A DNA stretch of 64,000 bases from Streptomyces graminofaciens (GCF_030294945.1 NZ_AP018448.1:372001-436000), one strand, 5' to 3'. Positions 1 through 9,407 are shown, counted from the stretch's first letter. Program-made: numbers and translations. Notes: generated from the letters alone by a model not told the origin.

Positions 1-629
1 CGGGTGGGGACCATGGAGGCGACCCAGTACTCGGGGGCTTCGGGGCCGAGGTCGACGACGTGGTTGTCGGCGAGGTCTTCCAGGGACGCGGTGCCGCGTT
101 GGGCGAGCGGATGATCTGCGGAGACGGCCAGCACGCGGCCTCCGGTGAGCACGGTGGGGCCGACAGTGAGGTCCGGTTCGGCGACGGGCAGCCACAGCAC
201 GTGCGCGTCGTGCTCTCCGGTGCGCAGGGCGGTGAACGCGTCGCTGCCGTTGATTTCGCCGAACTGGATGTCGCTGCCGGGGTAGCGGGTGCGGAACGCG
301 TCGACGAGGGGGCGTAGTTCGTGTCCGGCGTGGCCGAAGACGCCCAGCCGTAGGGTCCGGCCCGCGCCCGGACCGGCTGATTGGGCGCGGGCGAGTCCTG
401 CGTGGAGGAGGTCGAGGGCCTGCTGGAGGTCTTCACACAGGCGCCTGCCGACAGGGGTCAGGGCCACGCGTCGGCTGGTGCGATCGAACAGGGCCACGCC
501 GAGGCGTCGTTCTTGTCTGCGGATGGCCTGGCTGACGCGGGCCTGGGACACATGAAGCCGTTCGGCGGTGCGGCCGAAGTGCAGCTCTTCCGCCAGTGTC
601 AGGAAGATCTCGATGTCGCGCAGCTCCAT
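1..629 (-). CDS. LysR-family transcriptional regulator, 3' end outside window
   Basis: Reading leftward from an ATG at 627-629, the protein begins MELRDIEIFLTLAEELHFGR and continues into a typical LysR winged helix-turn-helix (residues about 1-60), then a substrate-binding domain that is still open at the window edge. LysR proteins bind a co-inducer and usually control the divergent neighbour, here the SnoaL/NmrA/DoxX genes that start at 765. An inverted repeat lies just upstream of its start. The family call is firm; the ligand is unknown. Confidence 0.9.
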   Translation of the reverse strand, partial: MELRDIEIFLTLAEELHFGRTAERLHVSQARVSQAIRRQERRLGVALFDRTSRRVALTPVGRRLCEDLQQALDLLHAGLARAQSAGPGAGRTLRLGVFGHAGHELRPLVDAFRTRYPGSDIQFGEINGSDAFTALRTGEHDAHVLWLPVAEPDLTVGPTVLTGGRVLAVSADHPLAQRGTASLEDLADNHVVDLGPEAPEYWVASMVPT

Positions 630-630
630 A

Positions 631-648
631 CATAACTCCCACGTTATG
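631..648. promoter_or_regulatory. Inverted repeat, likely LysR operator
   Basis: CATAAC, six bases, then GTTATG form an inverted repeat immediately upstream of the LysR start, in the divergent intergenic region. The place and symmetry fit an autoregulatory LysR site; binding is inferred. Confidence 0.5.
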
Positions 649-764
649 GATAGCTCCACGGACTCTACATTGTTCCACCGCTGACCTGGATCGATGCTGG
701 ACACATCATCTACCGGGCAGGCGGCAGACGCCTGACCGACGCATCGATAAGGCAGGGAAGCCCG

Positions 765-1223
765 ATGAGCGCTATGCAGGCCGTCTTCGATCGCGTCGAG
801 ATCGAGGCGCTGCGCGCCGAGGTCACCGACGCTGTGATGATGCGCGATTTCGACCGCGTCGCCTCGCTGTTCACGCCCGAGGGCGCCATGCGATGGCCGC
901 ACATCGACAAGGAGTTCGTCGGCCGCGAGGAGATCCGCGCGGGGATCGAGTGGGGGCAAGGACTGTGGGAGTTCTTCTTTCAGACCGTCCACCCCGGCGT
1001 CATCCGGCTCGACGGCGACACCGCGGTCGGGCGCGTGTACATCCAGGAGTTCGGTCGGATGCACGACGGCACCTCGCACCTGAACTACGCCCTCTATCAC
1101 GACCGCTACCAGCGCATGTCCGACGGCTGGAAGTTCAGCGAACGCGTCTACGAGGTCAAGTACCTCGACTCCACCCCGCTTACGGGCTCACCGCCCCGAC
1201 ACCTGGCGCACAGGCGCGTCTGA
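765..1223 (+). CDS. SnoaL-like / NTF2-fold protein
   Basis: This 152-residue protein has the single-domain length and pattern of SnoaL-like proteins: an N-terminal helix, a segment MMRDFDRVASLFTPEGAMRW, and a later YEVKYLDSTP strand. The family forms a cone-shaped pocket used by small isomerases, hydrolases or as a ligand-binding domain. A purine-rich ribosome site (gcagggaag) precedes the ATG. It is divergent from the LysR gene and followed by NmrA- and DoxX-like genes, a set often under LysR control in Streptomyces. The exact reaction is unknown. Confidence 0.75.
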   Translation: MSAMQAVFDRVEIEALRAEVTDAVMMRDFDRVASLFTPEGAMRWPHIDKEFVGREEIRAGIEWGQGLWEFFFQTVHPGVIRLDGDTAVGRVYIQEFGRMHDGTSHLNYALYHDRYQRMSDGWKFSERVYEVKYLDSTPLTGSPPRHLAHRRV

Positions 1224-1422
1224 CGACCACCGATGGGCCGACCGGGACGTGCATCGACCACCTGGCCGCGTCGTGTTGCGACCGCCCTTCCCCGAGTCCG
1301 TGGACATCTGTTCTCAAGCACACGACCCACCCGGGCAGCCGGCTCGCCATGACCGACGACCGGCGCATGCCTCCATCCTCCGCATCAACCGAAATCAGCA
1401 TCAATCAAAGGGGAGAACCGTC

Positions 1423-2265
1423 ATGATCCTGATCACTGGAGCCAACGGCGTCGTCGGGCGTCAGGTGATGAACCTGCTGCTGCAGGAGGGCACGGCCATC
1501 ACCGCGGTCACGCGCGGCCCCGGCTCGGCCGCGCTCCCGGACGACGTCCAAGCCGTCAGCGGCGACCTGTTCCGCCCCCAGTGGATCGAGGCGGCGCTAG
1601 AGGGAGTGGAGGCCCTGCAGATCAGCCCGCGCGCCACCGGCCCGGGACTTGGCGAACTCCTGCGGCTCGCCGTCAAACAGGGCGTGCAGCGTGTGGTGCT
1701 GCTGTCGGCCACCACCGTGGAGCATCCCGCAGGGGAAGCCCGCTTCGCCGCGCAGTTCCAGCGCGCCGAGGACCTCGTCAGCAGCTCCGGCCTGGACTGG
1801 ACGGTCCTGCGCCTGGCCGACTTCGCGGCCAATGCACTCGCCTGGGCGCCCCAGATCAGGTCCGGCGACGTGGTGCGCGGCGCGTGCGGCCAAGCCGCCA
1901 CCTCGCCCATCCACGAAACCGACATCGCGGCCGTCGCCGCACGCGCCCTCCGCGGCAGCGTTCCCCCGGGGTCGATCCACACACTGACCGGGCCGCAGTC
2001 ACTGGACCAGATTGAGAAGGTGCACCTCATCGGTGCCGCCCTCGGCCGGGCACTGTCCTTCCAGGAGCTCCCGCCGGAGCGCATACGCCAGGGCATGCTC
2101 GCGCAAGGACTGCCCGAGGAGGTCCCCGACCGCCTGCTCGGCTCCCTGGCCGACTACGTCCACCGCCCAGGACCCACCACCAGCGCCGTGGAAGACCTGC
2201 TGGGTCGACCCGCGCGCACCTTCGCAGACTGGGCACGCGACAACGCACCCGCCTTCGGCGGCTGA
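1423..2265 (+). CDS. NmrA-like NAD(P)-binding oxidoreductase or regulator
   Basis: The start at 1423 is chosen because aaaggggag lies just upstream and the protein then begins directly with the Rossmann motif GANGVVG (residues 6-12). The open frame extends further upstream but without family sequence. The 280-residue length matches atypical short-chain dehydrogenases of the NmrA/HSCARG type, which bind NAD(P) and may act as redox sensors or quinone reductases. It lies between the SnoaL and DoxX genes and probably shares their transcript. Confidence 0.85.
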   Translation: MILITGANGVVGRQVMNLLLQEGTAITAVTRGPGSAALPDDVQAVSGDLFRPQWIEAALEGVEALQISPRATGPGLGELLRLAVKQGVQRVVLLSATTVEHPAGEARFAAQFQRAEDLVSSSGLDWTVLRLADFAANALAWAPQIRSGDVVRGACGQAATSPIHETDIAAVAARALRGSVPPGSIHTLTGPQSLDQIEKVHLIGAALGRALSFQELPPERIRQGMLAQGLPEEVPDRLLGSLADYVHRPGPTTSAVEDLLGRPARTFADWARDNAPAFGG

Positions 2266-2322
2266 TTCCCCGCCGATTCCCACGACTTCGCACTCACTTC
2301 ACACAAGACTGGGAGTTCACCC

Positions 2323-2706
2323 ATGAACCTCACTCTTTGGATCGCCGCCGGACTGCTGACCGCGGTCGCCCTGGCCGGCGGCAGCAGCAAGACCTTCATC
2401 CCTAAGGCGAGTCTGGCCGCGCAGCACGGCGGGGAATGGACGCAAGACGCAAGCACCGGCTTCATCAAGACCCTCGGGGTCCTCGAACTCATGGCGGCGG
2501 TCGGCCTGATCCTGCCCGCCGTGCTCGACATCGCACCGGTCATGGTGCCGGTGACGGCCGCCTGCTGGATCGCCCTCGTGGTAGGCGCCATGATCACCCA
2601 CGGTCGCCTCGGCCAGTCCAGACTGGTGCTGCTCAACACGGTCTATCTCGCGCTTGCCGTCTTCGTCGCGTGGGGCCGCTTCGGCTCTTGGTCCTTCGGC
2701 AGCTGA
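2323..2706 (+). CDS. DoxX-like membrane protein
   Basis: This 127-residue protein has about four hydrophobic segments (residues about 2-20, 48-66, 69-88 and 100-120) and the DoxX-like pattern with a cytoplasmic K-A-S-L stretch near residue 30. A Shine-Dalgarno gggag precedes the ATG. DoxX-like proteins sit in the membrane and are loosely tied to thiol and oxidative stress. It ends the LysR-linked cluster. Confidence 0.8.
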   Translation: MNLTLWIAAGLLTAVALAGGSSKTFIPKASLAAQHGGEWTQDASTGFIKTLGVLELMAAVGLILPAVLDIAPVMVPVTAACWIALVVGAMITHGRLGQSRLVLLNTVYLALAVFVAWGRFGSWSFGS

Positions 2707-3369
2707 CAAAGGTCGTCGGTCTCTCGCACCGGTGTCGTCGGTCCCACCTCGGCTGCAGGCGCACGTCCGCGCCCCGCGCCGAGGTGGCGTCAGCTCCGTG
2801 CCCTACTACAACGCCGAACCCGTGGCACCACCGCACTTGGCCGATCTCGTTGCCCTTGGCCGGATGCAGATGTCGTCGGAAGCGCCCCCCCAGGACGGCA
2901 TAGGGTGGTGTCCGTTCCGGCGGGCTGTGCATCAGCGGTTCTCCGCGCCGCGGCAGAAACCCCGGCCAGCAGGCGACACGCACCACAAGCTCTTACGCAT
3001 CGGCCCATCAACTCGGTGCGTTCCGCAGGCGTGCCACGGCATGGTTGCGTCCGGCTTCGACCTCTTCATGGCGCCGGGCGGCGGCCAACCAGGAGCGGAT
3101 TCGCATCGATCGTGATCCGGACCATGCTCGGGCCAGCGACCCCGCCAAGGTCTCGACGGGCGCTCTTTGCACTGATCAGCGATGCGCTGCGGCGTGGAAT
3201 CACCAGCCACACCGCCCCAAGGCGGCACCGACTCAACCGTCGTCCGATGCACAGTCGAGAGTGGGAGGCAGGCCCCATCCGCCTCCCACTTCAACAGCGG
3301 CCGCCCCTGGGGGTGACGGCATGACGGCTGGCGCATACCCGGTGATCCGCTGCGGCGCCGAAAACCCCG
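2707..3369. other. No recognisable gene
   Basis: All six frames in this 660-base stretch give only arginine- and proline-rich shadow peptides. I see no family motif, RNA or clear repeat. It ends at the IS982 remnant and may be decayed sequence. Confidence 0.4.
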
Positions 3370-3570
3370 CCGAGACCGACGGCCGCTGCGGCTCTGAGGG
3401 CGTTCAGACCCTCAAGGCTCAGCTGGACCTCGGACGCCACGGCGGCCGCACCCCTGACGGGGTAGCCGTCCGCGTCCTGCAACGACTCCTCGTTCTGACC
3501 GCCGCGATCCGGCACAACCACCACGCCCACCAACCAGTCGTCCGGTCACTGACCTTGGAATTAATCATCC
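3370..3570 (+). pseudogene. IS982-family transposase, 3' remnant
   Basis: The translation holds GVQTLKAQLDLGRHGGRTP followed by LQRLLVLTAAIRHNHH and VVRSLT. This is the C-terminal pattern of IS982-type transposases (VxxTLKGQLDLERHGGRTP, RLLALTAAIWHN). The catalytic part is absent, so it is a dead fragment. An N-terminal fragment of the same family occurs at 40286. Confidence 0.7.
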
Positions 3571-3582
3571 AGGTGTTGCGGG

Positions 3583-4549
3583 TCAGGACGTTGGTGACGG
3601 CGCATAGTGGTGGGCAAGATTGGTGGCGAGGTCGCTGAGGTGAGCCCTGGCTTCGGTGGGGCCGTGCACAGTGATGGCGTTCCCGAACGGCAGTAGTGCT
3701 CGCACGTCCTCCAGATGCAGGAAGCGGATCGTTACCTTGTGGCCGGTGGCGGATTCTTCATGGTCGTCCCGGACGAGTCGTAGGCCAAAGATCCGTTGCG
3801 CTCGCTCGATCTGGGTCTGGTCGATGGTGGCGCTGACCTCTATCGCGTGGTTGTGTTCCCACTGATCAATGAGCGCGGCAGCGACGGTGGCCAGGGTCTG
3901 GCTCTCGCGGATCCGTCGTGGCTGGTCGACTTCTTTCCACGTCGTGATCCGTTCGAGTCGGTACATCCGTGGCACTCGGGCACAGTCGGCGACGAGGTAC
4001 CAAGATGCCGGCCTTGGCGAACAGCCCGTAGGGATCCACGACCAGGTCGCGTGGGCATGACTCGCGTGGGCTGTCGTACTCGATCCGTAGCCGGCGACCT
4101 CGCCGCACTGCGCCGATCAGCGAAGCCGGAGTCGTACCGGAAGCTCGTGCCTGACGCCAGGGACGGCTGTCCACGTGCACTACGTCGGTGAGCGGCAGGA
4201 GCTCATGAACTCGACGCGGCTGTGTAGCGACGATCTTGGAAAGCGCGCTCCGGCTTTCGGCCGATGCGTTGAGCTCCGCACGTTGCTTCTCATCCAGCCC
4301 GGTGAGCGACAGATGATCACGCTCGCCCGGTGTGAGTCGCGTGAGGTCGAGCCCGGACCCGGGCAGCATGGTCACGCCTCCGAGGCGGCCCCGGTGTGCG
4401 GTCACCGGCAGACCGGCGTCGCGGAGCCAGTTCAGGTCTCGGGTGATGGTTCGAAGGGACACCCCGAGCGCTGAGGCAAGTTCCTGTGTGGTCACGGCAT
4501 CCCTCGATTCGAGGAGCAGCATCAGGGTGAAGAAGCGATCTGGGGTCAC
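3583..4549 (-). pseudogene. YafY-type HTH-WYL regulator with a single-base frameshift
   Basis: From the start at 4549 the protein opens with a DeoR/YafY helix-turn-helix (TTQELASALGVSLRTITRDL) and leads into the WYL domain (DPYGLFAKAGI). The frame then shifts, and the rest of the domain (VPRMYRLERITTW and the C-terminal WCX part) is read in another frame down to 3583. Deleting one A of the doublet at 4002-4003 restores a continuous protein of about 320 residues. It faces the VOC gene at 4642 in the common regulator-target layout. It is either a real loss of function or a sequencing error. Confidence 0.85.
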
Positions 4550-4641
4550 ACACCAATTTTTTCAGGAATTGCGACACGATGCGGCGCATATCCCGGTCAG
4601 GCTGGTGGATGCGTACCTACGACCTCTGAGAAGGAACAACC

Positions 4642-5007
4642 ATGACCACATCCGTCGTGTCCATCGTCTACGTGAACGACGCTCCCGCCGCAGCTCGTTT
4701 CTACGGCGACCTCCTCGGCATGAGCCCCTCGTTCGAGACTTCGGGATACATCACCTTCGACCTCGGGCCGGGCGCTGACCTCGGTGTGTGGTCTGGCCAG
4801 TTCGAGGATCTGTCACCGGACGTCCCGCGCACCAGTGAGGTGTGCCTGGCCATCGACGGTGGACCCGACGAGCTCAACGCAATCTTTGAGCAGTGGAAGT
4901 CCAAGGGGGTCACGATCCTGCGCGAGCCTCATGATGCGGGGTTCGGGCTGACCTTCCTCGCAGCCGATCCTGACGGGAACCGTATCCGCGTCGCACCGCG
5001 GGACTGA
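4642..5007 (+). CDS. VOC / glyoxalase-like protein
   Basis: This 121-residue protein has two beta-alpha-beta-beta-beta halves. It begins MTTSVVSIVYVNDAPAAARF and ends FLAADPDGNRIRVAPRD, the usual vicinal-oxygen-chelate signature. Its partners include glyoxalases, bleomycin-binding proteins and dioxygenases, and the substrate cannot be told. It diverges from the WYL regulator that probably controls it. A GGAA-type ribosome site lies upstream. Confidence 0.85.
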   Translation: MTTSVVSIVYVNDAPAAARFYGDLLGMSPSFETSGYITFDLGPGADLGVWSGQFEDLSPDVPRTSEVCLAIDGGPDELNAIFEQWKSKGVTILREPHDAGFGLTFLAADPDGNRIRVAPRD

Positions 5008-5039
5008 AAGGCCGCACTGCGGCAGGGCGCGCACGACAG

Positions 5040-5961
5040 GTGTCGCGCCTGCCGTCGTCCGACTTCGAGAGGATCAAGTGGGTAAATCACTGGCGGCTAC
5101 ACGGTGATGCGGGATTGCAAGACCGGCCGTCGAGTCCGCACCGGAGTCCGAACGCGACTCCAGCATGGGTCATCGAGCAGATCGAGTCCTGGCGCCGCGA
5201 GCACAAGTGGTCCGCGCAACGGGTCACTGACGAACTTGTGAGTATCGGTTTTGTGATCAACCGGCGAACTGTCAGCCGACACCTGACCCGGCTCGGCCTC
5301 GGCGAGCGCCGCTTCATCGACCCAGGCGGTGAGAACAACCGGAAGCCGGGGAAGATCACCCGCCCGCTGGCCCGGACACATCGTGCACCTGGATGTGAAG
5401 AAGGTCGGCCGGATCCCTGATGGCGGCGGGTGGCGGATCCACGGCCGGGACAGCGAACAGGCCAAGGTCGCCAGTCGGGCGAAGTCGGCCGGGGCGAAGC
5501 GTGGCTACGTCCAACTGCACTCCGTCGTCGATGGTTTCTCACGGCTCGCCTACACAGAACCGCTGGGCGATGAGAAGGGCGCGACGGCTGCTGCTTTCCT
5601 CGCCCGGGCGAAGGTCTGGTTCGCCGCCCACGGCATCAACCACATCCACCGGGTCGTCACCGACAATGGCGCTTGCTACCGCTCCGGCGAGTTCGCCCGC
5701 ATCATCGGGCAAGGCACCCGGCATCAGAGAACCAAGCCATACACACCTCGGCACAACGGGAAGGTGGAGCGCTACCAGCGCATCATGGCCGAGGAAGTCC
5801 TCTACGCCCGCGAGTTCACCAGCGAGGACGCCCGGTCAGCCGCGATCGCAGTGTGGAACATCCACTACAACTACCACCGGCCGCATAGTGCTGCCGCCGG
5901 AAAGCCGCCAGCAGCACGCCTCCGCGAGAGCGTCACCAACGTCGAGCCCTCATACATCTAG
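5040..5961 (+). pseudogene. IS481-family transposase, 5' truncated and frameshifted
   Basis: The first frame gives RRTVSRHLTRLGLGERRFID and the second gives HIVHLDVKKVGRIPDGGGW, the integrase core VVTDNGACYRSGEF and WNIHYNYHRPHSAAAGKPP. This is the DDE core of IS481 transposases. One extra C in a run near 5366-5372 separates the frames. The usual N-terminal helix-turn-helix is missing. Its stop codon (5959-5961) overlaps the edge of the IS5-type element. Confidence 0.85.
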
Positions 5962-6889
5962 GAGCTGTCCGGCCGATCATGTGACTGTCGGCTGGTCGGA
6001 TCGTTGTCCTGTGCATGGGGCGGGGTCAACGCGGTGATCTGTCAGACGGGGAGTGGGAACGGCTGCGGCCGTTTCTGCCAGTGAGCAATGGTCGGTGCGG
6101 GCGGTGGCGTGATCATCGGCAGGTGATCAACGGGATTCTGCACCGGGTGCGGACCGGGGTGCACTGGCGCGATCTGCCGGAGCGGTTCGGGCCGTGGAAG
6201 ACGGTTTACGAGCGGCATCGGCTCTGGTCTGCGGACGGCACCTGGGAGCGTCTGCTGCAACAGGTCCAGGCCGCAGCCGATGCAGCCGGCGAAATCGACT
6301 GGGACATTCTGTGGACTCCACCATCGTTCGCGCACACCAGCACGCGGCCGGTGCCCGCACTGACCCGCCGCCGGCCCTCGCTGCCTCAAAGGGGGACGAG
6401 ACCCTGGAACATCAGGACGAAACTCCGTGGCAGAGCCTCGTCGGCCGGCTGGTGGAGGTGGTGCGGGAGGCGAAGGCCTGGGTCGTTCGCGCGGCGGCTT
6501 CACCAGCAAGATCCACCTGAGCGCGGACGGCCGATGCCGCCCGCTGTCCCTGATCGTCACACCGGGGCAGCGGGCCGACTGCACCCAGTTCGTGCCGGTG
6601 CTGGAGAATATCCGGGTCCCCCGCTGCGGACGGGGCAGACCCCGCAAGAAGCCGGACAGCGTCGCGGCCGACAAGGCCTACAGCAACGGTCCTTGCCGTA
6701 AGTACCTGCGGCGACGCGGCATCCGGCACACGATCCCGGAGAAGGCCGACAGCCAGACCGCCCGCCTGCGCAAGGGATCACGAGGCGGACGGCCACCGGG
6801 GTTCGACGAGGACCGGTAAAAACCGCAACACCGTCGAACGGGCTATCAACAAGCTGAAGAACTCCCGGGCCGTCGCGACGCGCTATGAC

Positions 6890-7114
6890 TGTGAGGATGA
6901 GCAGGTGCCGCTCCGGGTAGTGGTCTGACCCGCGCTATGACTGGCCTCGTGCCTTGAGTTTGATCTGTCGGTCACTGCCTGGGGCGGGTACTGACTGCCG
7001 CCGGGCAGGGGACGTGTCCCGATAGGGGCCTTCGCGACAGGCACCGTCACAGTCTTGACCGCCCCCGCCCGGCGACGGCTACCGGTTCCCGAGGTGATCA
7101 GGAGACAGGCGACC
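6890..7114 (+). ncRNA. IS110 left-end non-coding region, candidate bridge RNA
   Basis: This stretch of about 225 bases between the broken IS5 gene and the IS110 recombinase start has no coding content. IS110 elements are known to encode a bridge RNA in the end preceding the recombinase. The 12-mer cgcgctatgact occurs here at about 6932 and also at the left insertion flank at about 6880, as expected of a left target guide. Function and exact ends are inferred. Confidence 0.45.
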
Positions 7115-8227
7115 TTGCCCAGTATCACAAAGCCCACTGCCCCGCGTCCTGTCGCAGCAGATGCACAGGAGGACATCCTGCTCGGCGTGGACACCCACAA
7201 GGACATCCACGCAGCAGCCGTAATTACCGTGCTGGGCACCGCGCTGGACGGCCGCAGTTTCCCGGCGACGGCCGAGGGATACCGCCAACTTCTCGCATGG
7301 GCCAGATCTTTTGGCAGGCTGCGGCGGGCCGGTGTCGAGTGCACAGGCTCCTACGGAGCCGCCCTGGCCCGTCACCTTCGTGCCGAGGGCATCGAGGTGA
7401 CCGAGGTCAACCAGCCGGACAAGGCAGCCCGACGCCGCCACGGCAAGACCGACGCCGTCGACGCCGAGGCGGCCGCCCGCGCCGTGCTCTCCGGACGCGC
7501 CACAGCCGCGGCGAAGACCAGTGACGGCCCGGTGGAGATGCTGCGACTGTTCAAGCTCGCGAAGGGGTCTGCGATCAAGTCGAGGACGCAGGCCATCAAC
7601 CAGCTCAAGAGCGTTCTGGTCTCGGCTGACGCTGCGTTGCGTGAGTCGATGGCCGGGCTGAGTAACCCGCACCTGTTCAAGCGGTGCGCCGAACTGGACG
7701 ACCTGGGGAGCTCCGGGCCGGCCAGGGCAGCCCGCCATATCTTGAGGCTGCTGGCCCGCCGCATCCAACATCTGACCGTGGAGATCGACGATCTCAACAA
7801 TCGAATAGCCGAGGCGGTCCAAGTGAGCACACCGGGACTGTTGGATGTGCGCGGTGTCGGACCAGACAGTGCTGCGGCCTTGCTCATCTCTGCCGGCGAC
7901 AACCCCGAGCGCCTCGTCAGCGAGGCATCCTTTGCCGCACTCTGCGGCAGCAGTCCGGTCGAAGCGTCATCAGGCAAGACCCAGCGGCGCAGACTGAACC
8001 GCGGCGGCGACCGACAAGCCAACGCTGCCCTCTACCGGATAGTCCTCAGCCGTCTGCGCTGGGAGGACCGTTCCCGGGACTACCTGCGCCGACGTCTGGC
8101 CGAGGGCAAAACCCGCCGCGAGATCATCCGCTGTCTCAAACGCTACGTCGCACGAGAGATCTACCGGCTCATCCTCCCCGCGAACCCAGCAGCTGACTGC
8201 GGAAGTAACCCCGCAGCCTCTGCTTGA
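7115..8227 (+). CDS. IS110-family transposase (DEDD recombinase)
   Basis: The TTG at 7115 is preferred over the upstream TTG at 7055 because ggaga lies about ten bases before it. The protein of about 370 residues has the N-terminal RuvC-like DEDD domain: GVDTHKDIHAAA (first D), VECTGSYG (E) and HGKTDAVDAEAA (two D). Its C-terminal Tnp20 domain contains VRGVGPDSAAALLISAGDN and FAALCGSSPVEASSGKTQRR. IS110 enzymes cut and recombine DNA under bridge-RNA guidance without terminal repeats. The frame is intact. The gene lies inside the IS5-type transposase, so it is the youngest layer here. Confidence 0.9.
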   Translation: MPSITKPTAPRPVAADAQEDILLGVDTHKDIHAAAVITVLGTALDGRSFPATAEGYRQLLAWARSFGRLRRAGVECTGSYGAALARHLRAEGIEVTEVNQPDKAARRRHGKTDAVDAEAAARAVLSGRATAAAKTSDGPVEMLRLFKLAKGSAIKSRTQAINQLKSVLVSADAALRESMAGLSNPHLFKRCAELDDLGSSGPARAARHILRLLARRIQHLTVEIDDLNNRIAEAVQVSTPGLLDVRGVGPDSAAALLISAGDNPERLVSEASFAALCGSSPVEASSGKTQRRRLNRGGDRQANAALYRIVLSRLRWEDRSRDYLRRRLAEGKTRREIIRCLKRYVAREIYRLILPANPAADCGSNPAASA

Positions 8228-8262
8228 CATCCATAGGAGCCTCTGCTTGACATCCATAGGGG
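8216..8262 (+). repeat. 23-bp tandem repeat at the IS110 right end
   Basis: gcctctgcttgacatccata plus gg(a/g) occurs twice in tandem, at 8216-8238 and 8239-8261. The IS110 stop codon lies in the first copy and the IS5 sequence resumes just after the second. The duplicated right end could reflect repeated insertion at the same spot or slippage. Confidence 0.75.
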
Positions 8263-8348
8263 CATCAAGCGCGGCTACGTCTTCCTCGGCACCGTCACCG
8301 CGGCCTCGCTCGTCATCTGGCTGCGGTCCTGGAGAGCAGTGAGTCCCG

Positions 8349-8612
8349 TCACCATCCCACATCGGCAGGGCGCTGATGCCCGCATGGCACGAGGCTGCCG
8401 TTCTTGTCGACGACCTCAGCGTCGTTGGCCGAGTTCACCCACACTGTGATGCCCTGAGCATGGACAACGACGTTGAACGGTGACTCCTCGGGATCCAACT
8501 CCGTCACGACAGTGAACCCCTCGCCGGGGCGCATCCAGTGATCGGTTCCCCAGGGCTCCACCCAGAGGCAGAGCATGCTCTCGGTTTCGTTGCTCACGCT
8601 GGTCTTCGACAC
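8349..8612 (-). CDS. Small conserved-looking hypothetical protein inside the IS5-type element
   Basis: This 87-residue ORF runs opposite to the transposase, between its 3' end and the right inverted repeat. The translation (MSKTSVSNETESMLCLWVEP, then GTDHWMRPGEGFTVVTELD) is balanced and unlike a GC-shadow peptide. I recognise no domain. Its place inside the terminal repeats makes it a passenger gene. Confidence 0.55.
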   Translation of the reverse strand: MSKTSVSNETESMLCLWVEPWGTDHWMRPGEGFTVVTELDPEESPFNVVVHAQGITVWVNSANDAEVVDKNGSLVPCGHQRPADVGW

Positions 8613-8659
8613 ACCAGAACCCTAACGAGCAGCATGATCGGCCGGACAGCTCCTAGGCG

Positions 8660-9290
8660 TACCGGCGCACCGGAGGGGTCAGCGGAAGCGTCACCACGCG
8701 GTGCGCCAGTGCTCTGGAGGAGCTGTCCGCCGAGCAAGGGCTGATTGCCCGGCGGACGCTGACGTCCCCGGCAGCGGCAGTGTCCCGGCAGCTCACCGCT
8801 CAGTCCACCGACCTCATCTACACGAACCCCGACCTCGCCTCGCTGCTGGCTGTTCAAGGCGTACCGCGACAACCACACCTCCGGGGCCGTCGAAAGCCTG
8901 TGGGAGGGCCGCGGCAGCCCTCCCGCAGCACCACCGTTTGTACGGGCACACGAACGAGGTGAACGCGGTGGCCTTCAGCCGCAACGGCCGCGCCCCCTCA
9001 GCCCCAACGGCCGCGCCCTCGCCACCGGCGGCAGAGGCAGGACAGCCCGCCTCTGTGACCCGGCCACGGGCAAACCCCGCACCCCCTCACCGGGCCTCGG
9101 ACCACATGGCTTCACCGGCGTTCAGTCCCGACGGCCGCGCCCTCGCGACCACCACCGAGGAGCGCGAAACTGGGGGCACCCTCGGCGGCACGAGATCGGC
9201 CAGCGCACTGCCACTGCCGCGCACGGCCGACGACGTATGCCAAGAGCCGACCATGACCGCGGCCTTGTGAAAAAGCCGGCGAGATGAGGG
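8660..9290 (+). pseudogene. WD40-repeat protein remnant
   Basis: Shifting frames give TNPDLASLLAVQ, LYGHTNEVNAVAFSRNGRA and FSPDGRALATTTEE. These match the linker and WD40 blades of Streptomyces WD40 signalling proteins (GHTDxVxSVAFSPDGRTLATGS). Several frameshifts and an absent N-terminal domain show that it is dead. Confidence 0.65.
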
Positions 9291-9305
9291 CTGACCCGGC
9301 CCACT

Positions 9306-9407
9306 GACAACCGCACCCTCGACGAACGGCTCGAGGCCGCCCGCTCCAACCTCCGCTTCCAGGACCGGCGCATCGCCGACCTCGAAGCCCGCCTCACCGA
9401 AGAGTGA
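9306..9407 (+). pseudogene. Possible coiled-coil C-terminal remnant
   Basis: The frame reads LDERLEAARSNLRFQDRRIA then DLEARLTEE and a stop. This is a heptad-like coiled coil of the kind found at the ends of small accessory proteins of recombinase systems. It is too short to assign. Confidence 0.3.

Larger units (their letters stand above)
6015..8340 (+). pseudogene. IS5-family transposase, frameshifted and interrupted by IS110
   Basis: The gene starts LSDGEWERLRPFLPVSNGRC and continues with VNGILHRVRTGVHWRDLPE-type sequence. It changes frame near 6312 (before VDSTIVRAHQHAAGA) and again near 6430 (before GGFTSKIHLSADG). It runs through YSNGPCRKYLRRRGIRHTIP and NTVERAINKLKN to VATRYD at about 6889. 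The missing C-terminus, KRGYVFLGTVTAASLVIWLR, reappears at 8267-8330 after the IS110 element. It is inactive on several counts. Confidence 0.85.
5961..8653 (+). mobile_element. IS5-type insertion sequence with 21-bp inverted repeats, split by an IS110 element
   Basis: The left end at 5961-5981 (ggagctgtccggccgatcat plus g) is the exact reverse complement of 8633-8653. TA flanks both ends (5959-5960 and 8654-8655), within a CTAG target. Inside are a decayed IS5-type transposase gene, a complete IS110-family element, and a small gene on the opposite strand. The element landed on the stop codon of the IS481 transposase. Confidence 0.85.
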
